A stretch of 9,551 nt of DNA from an uncultured Burkholderiales bacterium (GTDB lineage Bacteria > Pseudomonadota > Gammaproteobacteria > Burkholderiales > Burkholderiaceae_C), in contig CAIQIL010000697.1 of NCBI GenBank assembly GCA_903871865.1, positions 1 through 9,551 on the forward strand, in the 5' to 3' direction. Numbering within the stretch: position 1 is the stretch's first letter; the number at the start of each line of letters is the position of its first letter. The position numbers were made by a program, and so were the translations under genes. Shown here in pieces: positions 1 through 5,343 of the stretch. The notes under the pieces are model-generated. The model was not told the DNA's origin, did no database searches, and worked only from the letters and a program-made list of their open reading frames with translations.

Positions 1-318
1 CTCGGTCACCACGGTGATCGATTGCGGGATGTCGCGCAGGGCCTGCTTGCCCTTGCCGATGGTGGTGGTGGTGGCCTGGTAGGTGCTCTTGGCCTCCGGC
101 TTCTGGTTCGTTTCCGTGACGGTGACGGCGGGCAGCGTGGCTTCGGTGGGCGCAGTGGGCGCACTGGGTGCTGTCTGGGCCATGCCCGTTGCACCCAGCA
201 GGCTCAGGCCCACGCCGGCGGCGAGGGCGCCCAACGAGGGCGCGGTCGAAGCTGCGTTCGAGGGGGCGCGGGCCGGCGTGGCCGGCGAGAGGGTGTCTGT
301 GGGAGCGTGGTGGTGCAT
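1..318 (-). CDS. TonB-dependent siderophore receptor, N-terminal part (runs off the left edge)
   Basis: This is the N-terminal 106 residues of an outer-membrane TonB-dependent receptor, the class that imports ferric siderophores using TonB-ExbBD energy. After a Pro/Ala-rich N-terminus comes a hydrophobic stretch at about residues 32-47 (SLGALAAGVGLSLLGATGMA) ending in an AQ-type signal peptidase site. A TonB-box-like segment follows (LPAVTVTE, about residues 60-67). The plug domain then begins with a stretch containing IGKGKQALRDIPQSITVVTE, the signature of FhuE/FpvA-type siderophore receptors. The ATG at 318 is chosen because it places a signal peptide near the N-terminus. An in-frame ATG at 408, directly after a T6 tract, would add 30 residues that do not look like a leader. 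Neither start has a clear Shine-Dalgarno. A Fur-box promoter lies upstream (551-579). The ligand cannot be named from this fragment. Confidence 0.88.
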   Translation of the reverse strand, partial: MHHHAPTDTLSPATPARAPSNAASTAPSLGALAAGVGLSLLGATGMAQTAPSAPTAPTEATLPAVTVTETNQKPEAKSTYQATTTTIGKGKQALRDIPQSITVVTE

Positions 319-410
319 GGTGGCAATGGCGGCGAAGGTTGTTTCGCCCGAGCGAGGTGGACAAACGGTGTGGGCGCTGCCAACGGTGGATGGGCAGCGT
401 CCGGGCATTC

Positions 411-544
411 AAAAAAGCGTTTGTCGCCACCCCGTCCGCCGTCCGCTTGACCCCCACAGTCAGGCTGGCGACGTTGTCCCCTGCGGCTTGCCCGGCGATC
501 CGAGTGCGTGCACAGGTTCGGCAGAAGGGGTCTGCGACAAACGT
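411..544 (-). ncRNA. candidate Fur-controlled structured RNA or attenuator leader of the receptor gene
   Basis: Read on the minus strand from the predicted start site near 544, the first ten bases (543-534, CGTTTGTCGC) are perfectly complementary to 427-418 (GCGACAAACG). That arm is followed by one C and then six Ts (416-411). The stem continues inward: 531-519 against 429-441 pairs at 12 of 13 positions, counting one G-U, across a small 2x1 internal loop. About 22 base pairs therefore close the ends of a roughly 134-nt RNA in front of a U-tract, as in an intrinsic terminator. No convincing open reading frame lies inside. It could be a stand-alone RyhB/PrrF/NrrF-like iron-responsive sRNA that partly reads through into the receptor gene, or a leader attenuator. 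The pairing is seen in the sequence; the function is inferred. I did not recognise it as a known riboswitch class. Confidence 0.4.
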
Positions 545-550
545 GTACAT

Positions 551-579
551 ATATTAATGAGAACGATTCGCATTTGCAA
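551..579 (-). promoter_or_regulatory. sigma70-type promoter for the receptor gene and leader RNA, with a Fur box in its spacer
   Basis: On the minus strand TTGCAA (579-574) is followed by a 17-bp spacer and TAATAT (556-551), giving a predicted start near 544. The Fur-box-like sequence fills the spacer, the position expected for iron-dependent repression. The receptor ATG lies about 226 nt downstream, an unusually long leader. Confidence 0.6.
556..574. promoter_or_regulatory. Fur box 1
   Basis: AATGAGAACGATTCGCATT is an imperfect 9-1-9 inverted repeat with 7 of 9 arm positions symmetric. It fits the Fur consensus, including the 7-1-7 core TGAnAAn-n-ATTnnCA. It lies inside the minus-strand promoter that faces the TonB receptor gene. 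Confidence 0.72.
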
Positions 580-635
580 GAAGGCGAGAAGGAAGCAGGG
601 ACTTGTGTTGATTTGCCGTCAGTTGATGGAGGTCA

Positions 636-665
636 TTGCGTCGTGTAAAGAACACAGGTGATAAT
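636..665 (+). promoter_or_regulatory. candidate promoter of the peroxidase-porin-flavin operon
   Basis: TTGCGT (636-641), an 18-bp spacer and GATAAT (660-665) make a plausible sigma70 promoter. Its -10 element is part of Fur box 2, giving a start near 672 and a leader of about 24 nt to the ATG at 696. The -35 is weak. A competing minus-strand reading of the same repeat (TTGCAA 686-681, 17 bp, TATCAC) cannot be excluded. Confidence 0.4.
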
Positions 666-681
666 GAGAACAATTGTTATT
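660..681. promoter_or_regulatory. Fur box 2
   Basis: GATAATGAGAACAATTGTT (660-678) matches the classical 19-bp Fur consensus GATAATGATAATCATTATC at 14 of 19 positions, including the first eight. It ends about 15 bp before the chosen start codon of the plus-strand operon, so a bound repressor would cover the -10 and start site. Confidence 0.78.
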
Positions 682-695
682 TGCAACTCAGCAAC

Positions 696-1928
696 ATGCC
701 GCGAAGAAAGCACGCCCCCTGGATCCGCCCTCGCACCGTCACTTTGTGGATGGCGGTTGGCGCGCTGGTGGCCGGTCTGTCTGGTTGCGGTGGTGGCGGT
801 TCGGCGGGCGCCAGCAGCCCATCGGGTGGCGGCGCCGAGGCGGCATCGTTGTCGCCCATGGCCCAGCTCGGTCAGAAGATCTTCCAGGACCGCAGCCTGT
901 CTGCGGGAGGCACACAGGCTTGTGCCAGCTGCCACGACCCGGCCAACGCCCACGCACCATCGAACCACCTCGTGGTGCAACTCGGTGCCGATGGCAGTTC
1001 TTTGGGAGGCCGCGTGGCGCCATCGATGCGCTACCTGTCCTACAACCGGGCTTTCCGCATCGAAGCCGATGGCACCCCTGCCGGCGGCTTTTTCTGGGAC
1101 GGCCGTGCCGCCAGCCTGGCCGAGCAGGCCAAGGGCCCCTTCCTCAACGACAAGGAAATGGCCAACGCGGATGTCGCCGCGGTGGTGCGGGCCCTGTCGG
1201 CCACGTCCTATGCCGCGGACTTCCGCGCCCTGTTCGGCGCCGACATCTTCACCCGCCCTGACGACGCCTTCGAGCGCATCGCCCTGGCCCTGCAGGCCTA
1301 CCAGAGGGAGGATGCCGACTTCGCCCCCTTCAGCAGCAAGTACGACGCCTTCTTGCGCGGCCGGACCCGCCTGAGCGACACCGAACTGCGTGGCCTGGCC
1401 CTGTTCAACAGCCCAGCCAAGGGCAACTGCGCGGCCTGCCACCCCAGCGCGGTGGGCGCCGATGGCAGCTTCCCACTGTTCACCGATTTTTCCTACGACG
1501 CGCTGGGCGTGCCGCGCAACCAGAGCGCACCCAGCACCTGGGGCGACCTCGGCCTGTGCGCCAGCCAGGCCATCGCCACCCTCAACCTGGGCACGGCGGC
1601 CCGTGAGGCCCTGTGCGGCAAATTCAAGGTGCCCTCGCTGCGCAATGTGGCGGTGCGCCAGGCCTATTTCCACAACGGCCGCTTCACCGACCTGCGCGAA
1701 GTGCTGACCTTCTACGTGCAGCGCGACACCAACCCCGAGCGTTGGTACCTCGACGGCAGCCAGGCGGCCGACGTCAAGTTCAACGACCTGCCGGCCTACG
1801 CGGCCAACGTCAACCGCAGCGAGGCGCCCTACAACCGCCCGCTCGGCGGCACGCCTGCGCTGGACACCGCCGAGATCGAAGACCTGCTGGCCTTCCTCCG
1901 CACCCTCACCGACGGCTGGACGCCCTGA
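696..1928 (+). CDS. di-heme cytochrome c peroxidase / MauG-family lipoprotein
   Basis: This 410-residue exported protein belongs to the di-heme cytochrome c peroxidase/MauG superfamily, which reduces hydrogen peroxide or performs haem-based oxidations outside the cytoplasm. It has a basic N-terminus, a hydrophobic segment (about 17-28) and a lipobox L28-S-G-C31, so it should be a lipoprotein; Gly at +2 argues for the outer membrane. A short Gly/Ser/Ala-rich linker (32-50) leads to the catalytic part. Two haem c sites are present: C76-A-S-C79-H80 and C245-A-A-C248-H249. The segment FKVPSLRN (310-317), followed by YFHNG (324-328), is the conserved C-terminal signature of the family. The ATG at 696 is chosen over an in-frame TTG at 636, which would translate through the Fur box and promoter. 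No good Shine-Dalgarno is seen. It is the first gene of the operon; the porin starts 61 bp downstream. Peroxidase versus another MauG-like activity cannot be decided here. Confidence 0.9.
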   Translation: MPRRKHAPWIRPRTVTLWMAVGALVAGLSGCGGGGSAGASSPSGGGAEAASLSPMAQLGQKIFQDRSLSAGGTQACASCHDPANAHAPSNHLVVQLGADGSSLGGRVAPSMRYLSYNRAFRIEADGTPAGGFFWDGRAASLAEQAKGPFLNDKEMANADVAAVVRALSATSYAADFRALFGADIFTRPDDAFERIALALQAYQREDADFAPFSSKYDAFLRGRTRLSDTELRGLALFNSPAKGNCAACHPSAVGADGSFPLFTDFSYDALGVPRNQSAPSTWGDLGLCASQAIATLNLGTAAREALCGKFKVPSLRNVAVRQAYFHNGRFTDLREVLTFYVQRDTNPERWYLDGSQAADVKFNDLPAYAANVNRSEAPYNRPLGGTPALDTAEIEDLLAFLRTLTDGWTP

Positions 1929-1989
1929 GCGCCGAACAACCGCTGCACAACCGCCGCCACATCCCTTCCAGAACTTCCGCGAGCCTCCC

Positions 1990-3432
1990 ATGAAGCTGAC
2001 CCAACGATTCGCCCTGCTGACGGGCACCTGCCTGTCCCTCGTGGCCCTGGCCCCGGTGATGGCCTTCGCGGCCGACGCCCCCGCCAGCGCCAAGAGCGCC
2101 AACAGCGCGGCCAGCGCACGCGAGCGCGCCCTGATGGCGCGCCTGGAGCAGCTCAGCGCCGACCTGCAGACCCTCAAGGCCGAGATGGCCGACTTGCGCC
2201 GCCAGCAGCAATCCGACCGCACCGCCGTGGCCACCGCCACCGAATCCGCGAGCGCGGCCAGTGCTTCTGCGGCGGCGGCAGCCTCTGCGGCTTCTGCGGC
2301 CAGCGCATCGACCGCATGGAACACACCAACGCTGGCGGTCAATGGCGCCGAACAAGGCTCCGCCAGCGCGCCCGCCACCGTGCTGACCGGCTACGGCGAG
2401 GTCAACTACAACCGCTACCAGAACGACAAGTCCAAGAACGAGGCCGATGTGCGTCGCCTGGTGCTGGGCGTGCAGCACCGCTTCGACGCGCGCACCAAGC
2501 TCGTCACCGAGCTGGAGGTCGAGCACAGCGTGAGCTCGGCCAGCGACAAGGGCGAGGTCGCCATCGAGCAGGCCTATGTGGAGCGTCAGCTCAACGACCA
2601 GTGGGCCATGCGCGCGGGCCTCTTCCTCATGCCTTCGGGCCTGCTCAACGAGAACCACGAGCCCACCGCCTACTACGGCGTGGAGCGCAATTTCGTCGAA
2701 ACCGCCATCGTCCCCAGCACCTGGCGCGAAGGCGGTCTGCAGTTCGTCGGCAACTTCGACCAGGGCCTGACGCTGCAGGTGGGTGTGAGCACCAGCTTCG
2801 ATGTCTCCAAGTGGGACAGCACCGATGCCGAAACCGCCGACTCGCCGCTGGGCGCCGTGCACCAGGAGATGTCGCAGGCCCATGCCAAGGACCTGGCCTT
2901 CTTCGGGGCCTTGAACTGGCGCGGCGTGCCTGGCTTGCAACTGGGTGGCTCGGTTTTCTCGGGCAAGGGCGGCCAGGGCCAGGCCACGGCACCGGGCAAT
3001 GGCCTGCGCGTGACGCTGTGGGACCTGCACGCCCGCTACATGCTGGCCGGCTGGGACCTGTCCGCCGTGTACGCCCGTGGCACCATCGGTGGCACCGCGG
3101 CCTTCAACACCCTGAGCTTGAGCAGTGGTCCCGATTGGTACCCCGTGCCCAAGCGTTTCGATGGCGCCTATGTGCAAGCTGCCTACAAGCTGTGGACCTC
3201 GGGTGACCTGAGCCTGTCGCCCTTTGTGCGACTGGAGCGTTTCAACACCCGCAAGGCCTACGCCGACCTGGGCCTGGGCCTGACGCAAACCGCCGCACCG
3301 ACCGAGCAAGTCCGCACCGTGGGCGCCAACCTGAGCGTGGGCGATGGCGTGGTCTTCAAGGCCGACATCCAGCGCTTCCAGGAAAACAAAGACCGCAACC
3401 GCCTGGACCTGGGTGTGGGCTGGAGCTTCTGA
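1990..3432 (+). CDS. outer-membrane porin, phosphate-selective (OprP/OprO) type
   Basis: This 480-residue protein is an outer-membrane beta-barrel resembling the phosphate-selective porin O/P family. A signal peptide ends near residues 27-28 (VMAFA-A). A heptad-rich coiled coil follows at about 46-75 (RALMARLEQLSADLQTLKAE), then a low-complexity Ala/Ser linker at about 78-108. The barrel begins around residue 131 (VLTGYGEVNYNRY) and shows alternating aromatic/polar strands. Family-like stretches include the LVTELEVEHS region, RAGLFLMPSGLLNENHEP and the GVERNFVETAIVPSTWREGG region. The C-terminus is LGVGWSF, with the terminal Phe needed for BAM-dependent assembly. The coiled coil before the barrel recalls trimeric porins anchored to peptidoglycan or to each other. 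It starts 61 bp after the peroxidase and ends 1 nt before the next start codon, so it is co-transcribed. The solute is unknown; despite the family name, iron chelates or other anions are equally possible in this setting. Confidence 0.85.
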   Translation: MKLTQRFALLTGTCLSLVALAPVMAFAADAPASAKSANSAASARERALMARLEQLSADLQTLKAEMADLRRQQQSDRTAVATATESASAASASAAAAASAASAASASTAWNTPTLAVNGAEQGSASAPATVLTGYGEVNYNRYQNDKSKNEADVRRLVLGVQHRFDARTKLVTELEVEHSVSSASDKGEVAIEQAYVERQLNDQWAMRAGLFLMPSGLLNENHEPTAYYGVERNFVETAIVPSTWREGGLQFVGNFDQGLTLQVGVSTSFDVSKWDSTDAETADSPLGAVHQEMSQAHAKDLAFFGALNWRGVPGLQLGGSVFSGKGGQGQATAPGNGLRVTLWDLHARYMLAGWDLSAVYARGTIGGTAAFNTLSLSSGPDWYPVPKRFDGAYVQAAYKLWTSGDLSLSPFVRLERFNTRKAYADLGLGLTQTAAPTEQVRTVGANLSVGDGVVFKADIQRFQENKDRNRLDLGVGWSF

Positions 3433-3433
3433 C

Positions 3434-3994
3434 ATGCGCATCACGCTGAGTGCCGCACCGCTGCTGGCGGTGGCCGCGGCCGGTCTGCCCCTGAGCGCCT
3501 TCGCGGTGGACTACATGAGCCCGCAACAAGCGCAGCAGGCGCTGTTCCCGCAGGCCGACCGCTTCACCGTGCGCGACGTGGCCCTGGACGCCGCGCAGCT
3601 GCAGGCCCTGGCCAGCAAGGCGGGGCTGCCGGCGCGTTCGGCGCAATGGAAGGTCATCGAGGCCAGCCAAGGGGGCAAGCTGCTGGGTTGGGTGGTGGTG
3701 GACAACGTGGTCGGCAAGTTCGAGCTCATCACCTATGCCGTGGCGCTGACGCCCGAGGCTGCCGTCAAGCAGGTCGAGGTGCTGTCCTACCGCGAAAGCC
3801 ATGGCAGCGAGGTCCGCCTGCCCGCCTGGCGCCAGCAGTTCGTGGGCAAGACCGCGGCCACCGGCATCCGCCCGGGCCAGGACATCGCCAACATCAGCGG
3901 GGCCACGCTGTCGTGCAGCCACATGACCGATGGCGTGAGGCGCATCGCCGCCATGGTCGAGATGGCGCGCAGCCAGCGCTTGTTGGGGAGCTGA
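3434..3994 (+). CDS. periplasmic FMN-binding domain protein (covalent flavin carrier)
   Basis: This 186-residue exported protein has an FMN-binding domain like those of NqrC and RnfG. In that family ApbE attaches FMN through a phosphoester bond to the Thr of an S-G-A-T motif. A Sec-type signal peptide ends near residue 24 (LSAFA-V). The domain core spans about 70-175, with GKLLGWVVVDNVVGKFELIT (81-100) as the central strands. The acceptor motif S155-G-A-T158-L-S follows, then the typical helix HMTDGVRRI. The Asp usually three residues before the Ser is Ala152 here, with D150 nearby. A Shine-Dalgarno GGAG (3422-3425) lies eight bases before the ATG. The gene follows the porin by 1 nt and overlaps the ApbE gene by 1 nt, so a modifying enzyme and its substrate are encoded together. 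It probably relays electrons between the inner membrane and a periplasmic or outer-membrane acceptor. Confidence 0.87.
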   Translation: MRITLSAAPLLAVAAAGLPLSAFAVDYMSPQQAQQALFPQADRFTVRDVALDAAQLQALASKAGLPARSAQWKVIEASQGGKLLGWVVVDNVVGKFELITYAVALTPEAAVKQVEVLSYRESHGSEVRLPAWRQQFVGKTAATGIRPGQDIANISGATLSCSHMTDGVRRIAAMVEMARSQRLLGS

Positions 3995-4776
3995 TGTCAC
4001 TGTCTGCTCCGACGCCGCGGGTGGCGGTCCGTGGCTGGTTGCGCCGTGCCCGCCCCGGCTTGGGCACGCTGGTCGACATCGGCGTGCCGACAGGCTGCGA
4101 TGCGGCGCTGGAAGCGGCGTTCGATGCCATCGCCCTGGTCCACCGCTTGATGTCGGTGCAGGAGCCGGGCAGCGACTTGTCCCGCGTGCATGCCGCCGAT
4201 GTGGGGGAGCCCGTGCCCGTGCACGCCTGGACGGCCGAGGTGTTGGGCCTGTGCATGGACCTGCACGCCCGCAGCGAAGGTCTGTTCGACGTGGCTTGCG
4301 GCAGCGGGCGTTGGGCCTTGCAGCCTGGGCCGCAGCTTGGAGACCCGAGCATGCTGCTGCGCCTGGACACCGGCACCCGGCTCGACGTGGGCGGCATCGC
4401 CAAAGGCTGGGCGGTGGACCAGGCGCTGCGCGCGGCGCAAGCGGCCGGTGCCCTCGCCGTGTGGGTGAATGCCGGCGGTGACCTGCGCGTGCACGGGGCC
4501 ACCGTGCCCGTGCGCCTGCGCGATGAGCGAGAAGGCGGCACGCACACCTGGTTGCAGCTCAGCGACGGCGCCATCGCCACCAGCGACTTCACCCCGGGTG
4601 CGCACTCCGAGCTGTCGGGCACCTTGCGGGCCGCGCACGTGTCGGTGGCCGCGCCCGAATGCGTCTGGGCTGACGCGCTCACCAAGGTGCTGGCGCAGTT
4701 GGGCGATGCGCAGCACCCCATGGCCTTGGCGCTGTTGCAAGCCCATGGCGCCCAGGCCTGGGTGCACGCTCGCTGA
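3994..4776 (+). CDS. apbE: ApbE-like FAD:protein FMN transferase (short form)
   Basis: This 260-residue protein is recognised as ApbE, which transfers FMN from FAD to Ser/Thr of flavoproteins in a Mg2+-dependent reaction. Family landmarks appear in order: LGT (23-25), SDLSRV (60-65), LDVGGIAKGWAVDQ (130-143), VNAGGDLRVHG (158-168) and ADALTKVL (226-233), the last carrying metal-site residues. It is shorter than typical ApbE (about 300-350 residues). The usual H-x-x-D-P-R-T-G flavin-binding loop is degenerate, with only AHSELSG at 203-209. No signal peptide or lipobox is visible at the N-terminus, which is odd because its presumed substrate is periplasmic. Its ATG overlaps the stop of the FMN-binding gene (TGATG) with GGGGAG just upstream, so translation is probably coupled. 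The adjacent FMN-binding protein is the obvious substrate. Assignment to the family is firm; activity and compartment are less certain. Confidence 0.85.
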   Translation: MSLSAPTPRVAVRGWLRRARPGLGTLVDIGVPTGCDAALEAAFDAIALVHRLMSVQEPGSDLSRVHAADVGEPVPVHAWTAEVLGLCMDLHARSEGLFDVACGSGRWALQPGPQLGDPSMLLRLDTGTRLDVGGIAKGWAVDQALRAAQAAGALAVWVNAGGDLRVHGATVPVRLRDEREGGTHTWLQLSDGAIATSDFTPGAHSELSGTLRAAHVSVAAPECVWADALTKVLAQLGDAQHPMALALLQAHGAQAWVHAR

Positions 4777-4847
4777 GCGGCCCCCGGCGCTTGCGCGCAG
4801 GCCCGGCACAATGGCGTCCTCGCGCCTGAACCCTTGAGCCCCCCGCC

Positions 4848-5324
4848 ATGCGACGCCACAACACCATGCCCCGCTGGCAGCGCCGTGCGCTGTACCTCAC
4901 CGTGGCCCTGCTCACGGCCAGCGGCCTGCTGTGGCTGTGCGTGCACTGGCTGGCCTGGCCCCAGGCTTCGCGCGCGACCATGGAAGGCTTGCCCAGCCCC
5001 TGGGAGCCCTGGCTGATGAAGCTGCATGGCCTGGGGGTGCTGCTGGTGCTGCTGCTCACGGGGCGGCTGTCGGGCGTCCACCTCATGAAGGGCTGGCGCA
5101 TGCACTGGCGGCGTGGCGAGGGCCTGGCCTTGTTCGCCTTGCTGGGCGGCTTGGCGCTGGGCGGCTACGCCTTGCTCTACCTCGTGCCGGAAACCTGGCG
5201 CGATGGCCTGGGCCTGGCGCATGCCGCCATGGGCGTCGGCATGGCGGTCTTGCTGTGGTGGCATCGGCGTTCGGCCGCCGCGCACCGACCGTCCATGCCA
5301 GATCCGGCCTCGTCCGCGCACTGA
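4848..5324 (+). CDS. small four-helix membrane protein, possible haem b or quinol-linked electron donor
   Basis: I do not recognise a named gene. The 158-residue protein has four hydrophobic helices at about 14-36, 58-73, 92-113 and 121-138. Histidines sit at or near the membrane edges: H34 (end of helix 1), H60 (start of helix 2, LHGLGVLLVLLL), H78, H125 (start of helix 4, LAHAAMG) and H139. This layout resembles small four-helix cytochrome b-like and DUF4405-like proteins that hold haem through paired histidines. It is the last gene of the plus-strand operon, 71 bp after apbE, in a gap with no clear promoter or terminator. A second ATG at 4866 would remove six residues. Next to a flavinylated periplasmic protein it could pass electrons from quinol outward. 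Haem binding is inferred from His placement only. Confidence 0.75.
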   Translation: MRRHNTMPRWQRRALYLTVALLTASGLLWLCVHWLAWPQASRATMEGLPSPWEPWLMKLHGLGVLLVLLLTGRLSGVHLMKGWRMHWRRGEGLALFALLGGLALGGYALLYLVPETWRDGLGLAHAAMGVGMAVLLWWHRRSAAAHRPSMPDPASSAH

Positions 5325-5325
5325 G

Positions 5326-5343
5326 CTGATCAGGTCTGATCAG
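5326..5343. repeat. tandem CTGATCAG palindromes at the convergent junction, possible weak bidirectional terminator
   Basis: CTGATCAG occurs twice (5326-5333 and 5336-5343), separated by GT. As RNA it can form a 7-bp hairpin with a 4-nt loop (CTGATCA-GGTC-TGATCAG). It lies between the convergent membrane-protein and TerC genes and overlaps the TerC stop codon. No T-tract follows on either strand, so terminator activity is uncertain. Confidence 0.4.

Larger units (their letters stand above)
555..686. repeat. direct repeat of a Fur-box-containing cassette (555-579 and 662-686)
   Basis: A 25-bp element starting TAATGAGAAC and ending ATTTGCAA occurs twice in the same orientation, 107 bp apart, with 21 of 25 identical positions. 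The four differences cluster in the centre and right half of the Fur palindrome. Identity stops at both ends, so this is duplication or convergence of a regulatory element, not of a larger block. Confidence 0.75.

Noticed and set aside
319..408. Start of the receptor gene at the ATG at 408
   Set aside because: In frame, but the extra 30 residues (with two Cys and several Pro) do not resemble a signal peptide, and the ATG directly follows the T6 tract. Kept only as an alternative.
411..544. Cobalamin riboswitch in the receptor leader
   Set aside because: TonB receptors often carry one, but I could not find the B12-box or the conserved core; the Fur box points to iron.
636..695. TTG-initiated N-terminal extension of the peroxidase
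   Set aside because: It would translate across Fur box 2 and the -10 region and would bury the lipoprotein signal; the ATG at 696 gives a proper leader.
633..2378. 581-codon minus-strand reading frame opposite the peroxidase and porin
   Set aside because: It is antisense to two clear family proteins and is Ala/Gly/Val/Arg-rich without domains, a common GC-rich shadow frame. It also lacks a promoter or ribosome site.
1906..3444. 512-codon minus-strand reading frame opposite the porin
   Set aside because: Composition is His/Gln/Gly/Ala-rich noise of a reversed GC-rich gene; the opposite strand has a signal peptide and barrel ending in Phe.
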